A DNA stretch of 5,969 nucleotides from Sulfurimonas sp. GTDB lineage: Bacteria; Campylobacterota; Campylobacteria; Campylobacterales; Sulfurimonadaceae. The stretch is taken from contig DTVI01000271.1 in the NCBI GenBank assembly GCA_012963655.1, positions 1 to 5,969 of the forward strand, in the 5' to 3' direction. Below, one piece after another: positions 1 to 5,927 of this stretch (positions are counted from its first letter, which is position 1; each line of letters begins with the position of its first letter). The position numbers and the translations under genes were made by a program. The notes beneath the pieces are model-generated. The model was not told the DNA's origin, made no database searches, and saw nothing but the letters and a program-made list of their open reading frames with translations.

Positions 1-2
1 GA

Positions 3-428
3 GCCAGCGAACCGGGTCAGCACTTTGGTTTTCCCTATTGTCACGGCGGCGAAATATTGGATCCTGAATTTGGTTCAGGTCATGACTGTGCGGACTATGA
101 AGCACCTGCGAGAAAACTTGCTCCGCATGTGGCTGCCATCGGGATGCGCTTTTATACAGGAAAAATGTTTCCGAAGGAATACAGGAATCAGATATTCATC
201 GCTGAGCACGGTTCATGGAACAGAAGTATTCCTCTTGGTTACCGTATCATGTTTGTGGAGTTGGACGGGAATGATGTGACAAACTACAAGATTTTTGCTG
301 AAGGGTGGCTTCAGAAGGATAAGCCTTGGGGCCGCCCAGTTGATGTAGAGGCTCTACCCGATGGTAGCCTTTTGATTTCGGATGATCATGCAGGTGCTAT
401 TTATCGAGTTTCTTACTCAGATCGCTGA
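3..428 (+). CDS. Glucose/sorbosone dehydrogenase-like PQQ beta-propeller protein, C-terminal part (5' end outside window)
   Basis: The frame is open from the left edge of the window to a TGA at 426-428, giving 141 residues of a protein whose start lies outside. It reads like the C-terminal third of L-sorbosone dehydrogenase-type proteins (COG2133), which are periplasmic six-bladed beta-propellers that oxidise sugars or aldehydes using PQQ. Family-typical blocks, numbered from the first residue seen, are HFGFPYCHGG (7-16) followed by DPEFG and a second Cys (C13 and C29, a likely disulfide or haem-independent structural pair), IGMRFYTGKMFP (46-57), FIAEHGSWNRS (65-75), WGRPVDV (109-115) and the closing blade PDGSLLISDDHAGAIYRV (119-136). 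The end at SYSDR is where family members normally stop, so the C-terminus is intact. An in-frame TTG at 57 is not a plausible start because strong family sequence precedes it. The substrate cannot be told from this part. It is convergent with the - strand cluster and so not part of that operon. Confidence 0.88.
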   Translation, partial: ASEPGQHFGFPYCHGGEILDPEFGSGHDCADYEAPARKLAPHVAAIGMRFYTGKMFPKEYRNQIFIAEHGSWNRSIPLGYRIMFVELDGNDVTNYKIFAEGWLQKDKPWGRPVDVEALPDGSLLISDDHAGAIYRVSYSDR

Positions 429-487
429 CTGGGGTTTCTTAAGAGTAACCTTAATCAAATAATAATATCAGGCGGGACGTTCCGTTT
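429..487. other. Convergent intergenic gap
   Basis: These 59 bases separate the stop of the sugar dehydrogenase (+) from the stop of the small membrane protein (-). A short imperfect stem, CGGG-ACGT-TCCG at 473-484, is followed on the + strand by TTTT at 485-488. With four base pairs including one G-U it is too weak to call a terminator. The left half is AT-rich with no clear hairpin. Confidence 0.4.
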
Positions 488-889
488 TCAGCGGATCGGA
501 AGCAAATGTCCCAAGATATACCCGATCAGAATTCCAATCAGGAGAGAAACGGTCAGCACTCTGGAACGAAGCACTTCTCTGTTATAGCCCTTCCGGATGG
601 CGACCATACTGACAATAGAGGCGAGGCCATTGATGAGCCAGAAGAAAGGTAGTGTAAAAATATGAACGATAAGGGGACCAACTATGGGAATCAGAGAAAT
701 AATGATGCCCAGTCCGGCGAATGCCTTCGTGAAAAGTCCAAGCGTGATAGTCACAATGGCGATCAGTTTTTTGTCAACATGAAACTGGAGCAGAATAACA
801 ATCCCAGCGAGAATGCCGAGCCAGAGCAGAAGGGTCTGTCCGTATTCCCGAAGGAAGGACTTTTTATTATCTGAATTTTGGTTAGTCAC
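488..889 (-). CDS. Unrecognised small multi-pass membrane protein (133 aa)
   Basis: I do not recognise a family. The protein has a short polar N-terminus (MTNQNSDNKKS) and hydrophobic stretches at about residues 18-38, 42-66, 68-98 and 110-131, consistent with three or four membrane spans. A basic loop between the last two (RKGYNREVLRSR, 99-110) suggests a cytoplasmic face there. The central part is rich in Gly, Ile and Pro (SLIPIVGPLIVH, 65-76). No catalytic motif is visible. The start is a GTG at 889-887 inside the end of the upstream gene, giving an 8-bp overlap with its TAA at 884-882. There is no strong ribosome binding site (only TGAAAA just before), and no ATG is available until residue 95, so translational coupling is likely. 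As the last gene of an envelope-directed operon it may assist a neighbour, but this is inference. Confidence 0.8.
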   Translation of the reverse strand: MTNQNSDNKKSFLREYGQTLLLWLGILAGIVILLQFHVDKKLIAIVTITLGLFTKAFAGLGIIISLIPIVGPLIVHIFTLPFFWLINGLASIVSMVAIRKGYNREVLRSRVLTVSLLIGILIGYILGHLLPIR

Positions 890-1616
890 TTTTCAGCGCA
901 GCTGTCAATGTAAATCCACGCACCGACACTTCAGCACGCAAAATTCTCCTGTCACCATTCTGCTCTATCCACAGCTGACGAACACATCCGTCCAGCACAA
1001 TCCCCCATGAAAAGACGTCTGATACTTCAAGAAGTTCCATGGTTTCACCATCAGCGGATTTCAAATCGAGTCGGTAGTGATCAGCGGAAATCTCCTCAGA
1101 GCCCACAGACACTTCTGTAGAATCGACCCAGAGGTAGCGCCCTCGATACGGTTTGCCTTCATGCTCCACAGGCCACCAGAGAGTATCGATTTTTTTCCAC
1201 GGTAGCTGGCGTGCTCGCATGAGAAGGGAGAAGATATTGTGGCTCCCTTCAGGGCGGCCATATGATTGTTTAGATGTGGAATATTTTCCCGTCTCCGGAT
1301 TCCAGCTCAGCTCGAAAGAATAGTCCGTGTTAGGTTGATTGATGGTGGACGCATATTTTGTCATCTGGAAAGTTTGTGAGTTGTACCATGTGTTATACTG
1401 ATTATCAACGGCAAAGAAGTAATCAAAGATGTTTTTGGTCTTAGCACTGAAGTCGAGTCTCATTTGGTTTTGCTCAACCGTTTTATTCACCATGGTCACA
1501 TCGACGCACGGAATCTTCAATAAAGTGACGGTATAATGAAGTTTTTCTTCCTTTTCATCAGCCTGTAACAGAACCACCGCCAAGCCCACCAAGAGCCACC
1601 GGTAGGAGATTTTCAT
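882..1616 (-). CDS. Exported DUF3108-like protein
   Basis: A 244-residue protein with a signal peptide: MKISYR, a hydrophobic core (WLLVGLAVVLL, 7-17), and a likely cleavage after LQA (residue 19) before DEKEE. The mature part has the layout I associate with DUF3108 envelope proteins: an opening strand (EKLHYTVTLLKIPCVDV), then SAKTKNIFDYFFAVDNQYNTWY resembling the family's 'T..l.d..f.v.d....w.d' region, a central NIFSLLMRARQLPW matching the usual 'D..S.lY..R.lp' segment, and a closing beta-rich tail (RQLWIEQNGDRRILRAEV, then FTLTAAL). The family's role is poorly known; it is thought to be periplasmic. I chose the ATG at 1616-1614 over the upstream in-frame ATG at 1634 because it has a clean GGAGG at 1630-1626 with 9-nt spacing, yields a proper signal peptide, and overlaps the preceding stop as ATGA. 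The family call is moderate; the export and gene calls are firm. Confidence 0.82.
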   Translation of the reverse strand: MKISYRWLLVGLAVVLLQADEKEEKLHYTVTLLKIPCVDVTMVNKTVEQNQMRLDFSAKTKNIFDYFFAVDNQYNTWYNSQTFQMTKYASTINQPNTDYSFELSWNPETGKYSTSKQSYGRPEGSHNIFSLLMRARQLPWKKIDTLWWPVEHEGKPYRGRYLWVDSTEVSVGSEEISADHYRLDLKSADGETMELLEVSDVFSWGIVLDGCVRQLWIEQNGDRRILRAEVSVRGFTLTAALKSD

Positions 1617-2734
1617 GATTGGCGGCCTCCCCATGTTGTTGATTTACCGGTAAGTGTGGTGAGGCCCATGTAAACAATATAAGGTATCTGAAACAGGAAC
1701 CACGAGACGAATGCTTTTCTCAAATCGCGATTGTTGAACAGGCGTGTGGCTTTGGCCATCATGAATCCTTCAGCGAAGAATTTAACGGCTAAGCCGTTTA
1801 TGAGTGGAGACAGTGAATCCAGACCGAAAATGAGTCCTATTACAAACACCACCGGAAAAAGGTTTGCCAGAAATGTTGTGACGATGACAATGAAGAAGAG
1901 CGGATTTGCCTCTTTGAAATAGAGTGAATCGGATGCCCATCGGATGCGCTGCGAAACGAACTCGCTTCTGCTATTGCAGGGAACAGTCTTGACAAAGGAG
2001 TTAGGATTGAGTGCTGCCACAATCTCCCAGGAAGTTTTTCGTCTGACAGCCTGCAACAGAAAGTTGTCGTCCCCACCGAGGGAATCGGCGAAGGAAGAAA
2101 ATCCACCTACTTCATCAAATGCAGCTCTCCGGTATGCTAGATTTTGCCCTGTACAGGCAAAAGGTACACCCAACTGAGCTGTACTTCTGGCGGCAGCGGA
2201 AAGCATTAGATAATCGAGGGCCTCGATCTGCTGATTTAGCGTTTCGTTTGAATCAACCTGAGAATGACCGATTGCGAACCCTACGTCAGGAGTGAAATAG
2301 GAAACCATAGTTTCCACCCAGCGGCTGGTAACGCGGCAATCTGCATCTGTGACGAGGACAATTTCTCCTTTGGATGCTCTGATTCCCACATCCAGAGCCC
2401 GTTTTTTATTTTTTAAATGAGGCGATCCTTCCTGTGAGCTCATGGGTTTGACGTTTGGATAACGCTGGGAAAAGGCGTTGACCAGATTTGATGTAATGTC
2501 GCTGGATTCATCGTCCACAACAATTATTTCATAATAGTCAATGGGATAGGTTTGGTGGGTCACATCCTGGAGAATGTTTTCGATGTGATCTTTCTCGTTC
2601 CGGGCTGGAATCACAATGGATACAAACGGCTGATTCTCAGTCCGGGATTCCCTTGTAGAAAAGAGTCCCAGAATAAAAAAAAGTAGGATGGCAGCATAAA
2701 GAGTGACCGTTAAGGAAAATAGGGCGGCGAACAT
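1613..2734 (-). CDS. Membrane-anchored family 2 glycosyltransferase
   Basis: A 373-residue GT2 enzyme (COG1215-like) that would transfer a sugar from a nucleotide-sugar donor at the inner face of the cytoplasmic membrane. An N-terminal anchor (about 5-25) leads into a GT-A domain opening with SIVIPARNE (39-47). Catalytic landmarks are the nucleotide-binding VVDDES (D74, D75), the metal-binding DAD (130-132), a GGDD block (220-223) supplying the probable catalytic Asp, and QRIRW (262-266), the QxxRW signature. Three hydrophobic segments follow (about 279-304, 308-330, 341-361), and the end (GKSTTWGGR) resembles the usual GK..WKGR tail. QxxRW is common in processive or membrane-acting GT2 enzymes, but the acceptor (lipid, polysaccharide or glycolipid) cannot be told. 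The ATG at 2734 lies 9 bp after the mgtE stop with only a weak ribosome site (GGTAAGA). Its TGA overlaps the next gene's start as ATGA, so both neighbours look co-transcribed. Confidence 0.92.
   Translation of the reverse strand: MFAALFSLTVTLYAAILLFFILGLFSTRESRTENQPFVSIVIPARNEKDHIENILQDVTHQTYPIDYYEIIVVDDESSDITSNLVNAFSQRYPNVKPMSSQEGSPHLKNKKRALDVGIRASKGEIVLVTDADCRVTSRWVETMVSYFTPDVGFAIGHSQVDSNETLNQQIEALDYLMLSAAARSTAQLGVPFACTGQNLAYRRAAFDEVGGFSSFADSLGGDDNFLLQAVRRKTSWEIVAALNPNSFVKTVPCNSRSEFVSQRIRWASDSLYFKEANPLFFIVIVTTFLANLFPVVFVIGLIFGLDSLSPLINGLAVKFFAEGFMMAKATRLFNNRDLRKAFVSWFLFQIPYIVYMGLTTLTGKSTTWGGRQS
1626..1630 (-). promoter_or_regulatory. Ribosome binding site (GGAGG) of the DUF3108-like gene
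   Basis: On the - strand GGAGG lies 9 nt upstream of the ATG at 1616. It sits inside the longer ORF beginning at ATG 1634, whose own upstream sequence (CCGGTAAATCAACAAC) carries no such motif. This decides the start in favour of 1616 and removes six residues (MGRPPI) from the longest reading. Confidence 0.75.
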
Positions 2735-2743
2735 TCTTACCGC

Positions 2744-4138
2744 TCAGATGGAAGGGATAAAAGATATTGCGATGAGAAAATAGGCGAGGAGACCGAAAAC
2801 ATCGATAGCTGTGGTGACGAATGGTCCGGAAGCGATGGCCGGGTCCACATCCAGCTTTCTCAGAACGATGGGAACCAGTGTGCCGATGGATGTGGCAATA
2901 ATCATGGAAACACAGATGGCCAATCCAACTACAAGCCCCAGTTCAGGCGGCGCGTCGATGAACTTCAGCATGGCCACCGCGCCCAAGAGAATTCCGTAGA
3001 AAATTCCCAGGATTAACCCAACCCGTATCTCTTTCCAGATAACAGAACCAACCTTCGAAAGCTGCAGTCTTCCTGTGGCAAATCCACGGACAATGATGGT
3101 GGATGATTGTGTCCCTACATTACCTCCCATGCCGATGATGACAGGAATAAAAGCTGCCAGTGCGATGACTGATTGCAGAAAAGGTTCAAACGCACCGATG
3201 ACATAGGCTGCAATGGTGCCGCCGATCCAACTGGCAAAGAGCCAAGGGAGACGGAGTTTGACATTGTCAAAAGTGGACTTCATAAGTATCTCTCTATCCT
3301 TACCAATACCCGCCATCTGCAGAAAGTCTTCCGTCGCTTCTTCGCGAATCACGTCCACAACATCATCCACGGTGACAATACCAAGAAGTGTTCTATCTTT
3401 TTCAACCACTGGAATGGCCAGCAGGTTGTATTTGGAGACCAACTTTGCCACTTCCTCCTGATCCGTATCGGGAGTCACATGGACAACATCTCGCTCCATA
3501 AGACCCTTCAGTTCAGCACTGGCGGGTGCTGTTACAAGATCGCGGAGTGATACTACGCCTGTGAGGTGTGAAGCTTCATCGGTGACGTAGAGGTAAAACA
3601 CCATTTCAGCCTTTTCAGAACTCTGAATAGCTGTAATAGCATCCATGGCTTTCGTTGATTCAGACAGTGAAAAGACATCCAAGGACATAATGCCACCGGC
3701 ACTGTCATCGGCGTAAGCCATTAACTCTTCTATTTCCTCGGACTCTTTTCTCTGAAGCGTTTCGAGGATTGCCTGGGCTTTCTCGTCCTCTAAAAGATTC
3801 AGTATGTCAGCCATATCGTCGGAACCCATATCGCTCAGCATGGACGCCACATCGGCTGGCTCCAGCGGAGACAACAGTTCAGAGATGATGGACTCATCAA
3901 GCTCGCTGAGTAGCTCACCCGTCGCTTCCCCGCTTTCCCGGATTAGGGTGAAGACAAAACTTTTTTCCGGTTCATTGAAATAGCGGAACAGCAATGCTAG
4001 ATCAGCCGCATGCGTTTTTTTGATGAGTCTCCGCAAATTGGCATTGGCCTTCCGGCGGATTAGGCGACGAAAAGTGTCTAGGAGAACGGCCACTTCCGTA
4101 CCGACCATAGATGACCCTATTGGATGTGCTGACATCAT
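2744..4138 (-). CDS. mgtE: Magnesium transporter MgtE
   Basis: A full-length 464-residue MgtE, a homodimeric Mg2+-gated channel of the cytoplasmic membrane (the Thermus protein is about 450). The domain order is standard. A helical N domain (about 20-145) carries repeated LxPLEPADVASML/LSDMGSDDMADIL-type helices. A CBS pair follows (about 146-270): GGIMSLDVFSL, TGVVSLRDLV and LLGIVTVDDVVDVI. An acidic plug-linker region (E266, E267, E270, D271) comes next, then five predicted membrane spans from about 296. The pore signature MGGNVGTQSSTIIVRG (337-352) is intact, and D446 in GPFVTTAIDVFG corresponds to the Mg2+-binding pore Asp (D432 in Thermus, from memory). Start: tandem ATG codons at 4138 and 4135; the first lies 1 nt after the CPBP gene's TAA (TAAcATGATG), with only AGAGAG upstream, so coupling is likely and either ATG could serve. 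There is no room for an mgtE-type riboswitch leader, so any Mg2+ control would be at the operon promoter or through the protein itself. Confidence 0.97.
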   Translation of the reverse strand: MMSAHPIGSSMVGTEVAVLLDTFRRLIRRKANANLRRLIKKTHAADLALLFRYFNEPEKSFVFTLIRESGEATGELLSELDESIISELLSPLEPADVASMLSDMGSDDMADILNLLEDEKAQAILETLQRKESEEIEELMAYADDSAGGIMSLDVFSLSESTKAMDAITAIQSSEKAEMVFYLYVTDEASHLTGVVSLRDLVTAPASAELKGLMERDVVHVTPDTDQEEVAKLVSKYNLLAIPVVEKDRTLLGIVTVDDVVDVIREEATEDFLQMAGIGKDREILMKSTFDNVKLRLPWLFASWIGGTIAAYVIGAFEPFLQSVIALAAFIPVIIGMGGNVGTQSSTIIVRGFATGRLQLSKVGSVIWKEIRVGLILGIFYGILLGAVAMLKFIDAPPELGLVVGLAICVSMIIATSIGTLVPIVLRKLDVDPAIASGPFVTTAIDVFGLLAYFLIAISFIPSI

Positions 4139-4139
4139 G

Positions 4140-4934
4140 TTAACTCTCTAGGACCGGTGTTAAGGTTCTGTTGAGCTGCTTGAAACCGATAATTGTCATG
4201 GTAGTGCCAATTGCAAGAATTAGTGGAGAAACATGGCCGTTCCAGGTATACCACCCCTCGAAAAAATCTTCCCAGTTCGCAAAACTGAATGCAATACCGT
4301 TGTTTATTCCGTGCAAAATCATACTGGGGAAAATGGAGTTTGTAATCCATGCTAAATATCCCATGATAACACCCAGAAGATAAATCTGAACGGCCCAGTA
4401 AGGGATGAGGTGGACAACAGCGAAAAACAGACTCCCTACAAGAACTGCCCGCGTCACATCCTTCCACTGTTTTTCAAGGACCTGCTGAAGAAATCCACGA
4501 AAAAGAACCTCCTCTGAGAAAGCTGCCAAGGGGACAGCACCAATGAAAATAAGTGTTAGTGACAGCGGGTCCTCCACTCTCAGGAATTGTCCCAGCTGAT
4601 CCAGCCACTGCGGAGGCGGGATAATTAGCGCAACAATTCGTTCCAGCTCATCGGCCCAGGCGACGATTCCACAAGATAGCAAGACTGACAACAGTAATGT
4701 TCTTCTCGAGACAGGGTTGATTCTCAATGTTTCTCTCAGATTTACTGTATTCCGAGTGAGGATTACGATGAGAGGAACAACGAGCAACAGTTCGCCTACA
4801 ATAAGAGTGGATGGAAGAAATGCTTGACCGGCAGGGTCAAACAGCAAAATTAGCGCTGAGGTGAGGAAGCCGGAAAAAAGCAAAGAAAGTGTGACGAGGA
4901 TAAATGCTCCTCTTGCTGTAAATATTACACTCAT
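4140..4934 (-). CDS. CPBP (CAAX/Abi-type) intramembrane metalloprotease
   Basis: A 264-residue, highly hydrophobic protein of the CPBP/Abi family, relatives of Rce1-type CAAX proteases that cleave within the membrane. All family motifs are present: EEVLFR (141-146, motif 1 EExxxR), FAVVH (171-175, motif 2 FxxxH), and ILHGINN (206-212), giving H208 and N212 of the last HxxxN/B motif. Hydrophobic spans lie at about 10-32, 42-60, 79-93, 125-139, 163-179, 183-205 and 235-253. Bacterial members have varied roles (peptide modification, immunity to bacteriocins, envelope stress) and the substrate here is unknown. It is the first gene of the five-gene - strand cluster and ends 1 nt before mgtE. The start at ATG 4934 is the longest in frame, but no Shine-Dalgarno is visible upstream (GAACCTGAACCCC); a possible one-base register problem there is reported separately. 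A cytoplasmic N-terminal extension would not alter the protease call. Confidence 0.93.
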   Translation of the reverse strand: MSVIFTARGAFILVTLSLLFSGFLTSALILLFDPAGQAFLPSTLIVGELLLVVPLIVILTRNTVNLRETLRINPVSRRTLLLSVLLSCGIVAWADELERIVALIIPPPQWLDQLGQFLRVEDPLSLTLIFIGAVPLAAFSEEVLFRGFLQQVLEKQWKDVTRAVLVGSLFFAVVHLIPYWAVQIYLLGVIMGYLAWITNSIFPSMILHGINNGIAFSFANWEDFFEGWYTWNGHVSPLILAIGTTMTIIGFKQLNRTLTPVLES

Positions 4935-5153
4935 GGGGTTCAGGTTCGTTGCTCATCTCTGGAGTTGCTTCCATCACAGTCCGGGTAAATTAAAGAATTG
5001 GGCAGGGAAAACCAAGATGACGGAATAAATGCCTGGATCACTTTATGGAAAGGTAGAATCGAAGGTGAGATCACCAAAGAAATAGAAAACTTGGACCTTG
5101 ATCCTAAGGAATCCAGCCCTGTTTTAGCGTAATACCCAGAACGTTATATCAAC
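4935..5153. other. Intergenic region between the methyltransferase and the CPBP operon
   Basis: This 219-bp stretch is the only sizeable gap. On the - strand it should carry the promoter of the five-gene cluster. The best sigma70-like match I find is TTTAAT (4994-4989) with TTGGTT (5015-5010) 15 bp upstream, which is short spacing and a poor -35, so I do not call it. On the + strand it holds the 44-codon frame listed separately, and at the right edge the left arm of the inverted repeat. No riboswitch or tRNA-like fold was recognised. Confidence 0.5.
4998..5132 (+). pseudogene. Possible small ORF or gene remnant (44 codons), unrecognised
   Basis: The frame opened after a TAA at 4986 runs to a TAA at 5130-5132. 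From a TTG at 4998 it encodes 44 residues with a natural-looking amphipathic composition: GINAWITLWKGRIEGEITK followed by an acidic tail ENLDLDPKESSPVLA. I recognise no family. Against it being an intact gene: there is no ATG or GTG in frame, no clear ribosome site before the TTG, and it lies on the strand opposite its neighbours. In favour of a real 3' end: it stops 11 bp before a perfect inverted repeat placed between two converging frames. It could be the decayed tail of a displaced gene, a small protein gene, or chance. Confidence 0.25.
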
Positions 5154-5175
5154 TCAATTAGTCAGTTGATATAAC
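5143..5175. repeat. Perfect 12-bp inverted repeat spanning the methyltransferase stop codon
   Basis: The arms GTTATATCAACT (5143-5154) and AGTTGATATAAC (5164-5175) are exact reverse complements around a 9-base spacer, CAATTAGTC. The right arm and spacer encode the last residues (YQLTN) of the methyltransferase, and the stop codon TGA (5156-5154) falls at the inner edge of the left arm. The stem is AT-rich (eight of twelve pairs A-T) and neither strand continues into a run of T, so it is not a textbook intrinsic terminator. It could still act as a 3'-end hairpin that ends or stabilises the transcript, or be a protein-binding palindrome. Confidence 0.7.
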
Positions 5176-5912
5176 AGTATTCCTGTTGCCACCGCCACAT
5201 TTAGTGACTCTGCCCCTCCAGTCCCCGGTATAGAGACAAATTGATCTGCCAAACTCCGGCTCTCCTCTGAAATGCCGTCTGCTTCACTTCCCATCACCAA
5301 ACACCACTCCTCAGATTCTTTCAAATCAAGTTCGGTGATAGGTGTGCTGTCCTGAACAGAGGCAATGATTCTCTTGCCAGATTTCTTGAGATCACTTAGT
5401 GGTATATCTATATGAACATTCAGATGAAAATGTGCCCCCATGCCGCCACGGACTACCTTCGGGTTGTAAGGATCAGCACTGGCAGGAGAAAGGGTTATAT
5501 TTTTGAGACCGAACCAGTCTGCAGCTCTAAGCATAGAACCGAGATTGCCCGGGTCTCGGACACTATCAAGATAAAGCCAGTTGTCCTTTAGTGAGGCAGG
5601 CTGTGAATAATGGTGCACCGGGATGGTGGCCAGAGCCACCACTCTTTGGTTCTGTACCGTATCTGAGAGAATTTCCATCTCTTTTTCATCAATTACCATA
5701 ATGGGAATATCTCTCATTTTCAGCTCAGTCATGAGGGCCGTTGACCGCTCGGACGACAACGCATCAGAACAGTGAAAAACAGATTCCACCCTTTCAGCTT
5801 TTACCGCTTCCTCTACCAACCTGACACCTTCGACCATAAAGCGATTCAGCTTTAAACGATATTTCTTTTGACGGAGACTCCTTAACCGTTTCAGTTCATT
5901 TCTGGAAAGCAC
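5154..5912 (-). CDS. TrmH/SpoU-family RNA 2'-O-methyltransferase
   Basis: A 252-residue cytoplasmic enzyme expected to methylate a ribose 2'-OH in rRNA or tRNA using S-adenosylmethionine bound in a SPOUT trefoil knot. The N-terminal third is a substrate-binding domain with the usual opening (SLRQKKYRLKLNRFMVEGVRLVEEA, residues 12-36, of which FMVEG is diagnostic). The C-terminal SpoU domain has motif 1, DSVRDPGNLGSMLRAADWFG (116-135) with N123 and R129; motif 2, VMGSEADGIS (206-215) with E210; and motif 3, IPGTGGAESLNVAVA (228-242) with S236 and N238. Length and layout match RlmB/TsnR-like members, but the exact target nucleotide cannot be read from the sequence, so no symbol is given. The start is a GTG at 5912; a TAG lies four codons upstream in frame, and no other usual start codon fits before the conserved region, so the start is well constrained despite lacking a visible ribosome site. 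It is separated from the CPBP operon by 219 bp and an inverted repeat. Confidence 0.94.
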   Translation of the reverse strand: MLSRNELKRLRSLRQKKYRLKLNRFMVEGVRLVEEAVKAERVESVFHCSDALSSERSTALMTELKMRDIPIMVIDEKEMEILSDTVQNQRVVALATIPVHHYSQPASLKDNWLYLDSVRDPGNLGSMLRAADWFGLKNITLSPASADPYNPKVVRGGMGAHFHLNVHIDIPLSDLKKSGKRIIASVQDSTPITELDLKESEEWCLVMGSEADGISEESRSLADQFVSIPGTGGAESLNVAVATGILLYQLTN

Positions 5913-5927
5913 AGGCCGAATCTACAG

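Noticed and set aside
25..279. 84-codon + strand frame beginning at ATG 25
   Set aside because: It overlaps the dehydrogenase in a different frame; the other frame carries clear family motifs from the first base onward.
473..488. Small stem followed by TTTT between the convergent genes, considered as a terminator
   Set aside because: Only four base pairs including a G-U, a four-base loop and a T-run of four; too weak to support.
1617..1634. Upstream in-frame ATG at 1634 as the start of the DUF3108-like gene
   Set aside because: It lacks a ribosome site, would place the GGAGG inside the coding region, and adds MGRPPI before an otherwise standard signal peptide.
1840..2106. 88-codon - strand frame inside the glycosyltransferase gene
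   Set aside because: It lies over the GGDD and QxxRW regions of the glycosyltransferase in another frame and has a low-complexity, Ser-rich translation.
3173..3550. 125-codon + strand frame opposite mgtE
   Set aside because: It is antisense to the conserved CBS and pore regions of MgtE, and its translation (His-, Asn- and Cys-rich) has no coherent domain, so it is a shadow.
4135..4467. 110-codon - strand frame beginning inside the CPBP gene
   Set aside because: It lies in another frame of the CPBP gene, is rich in Cys and Arg with no recognisable domain, and the CPBP frame carries all family motifs over the same bases.
4989..5015. TTTAAT / TTGGTT pair on the - strand, considered as the operon promoter
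   Set aside because: The spacer is 15 bp and the -35 box matches at only half its positions; the promoter rules of this lineage are also unknown.
5143..5175. The inverted repeat as the end of an insertion sequence or an attachment site
   Set aside because: No transposase, integrase, second copy or target duplication is visible, and one arm is part of an intact gene.
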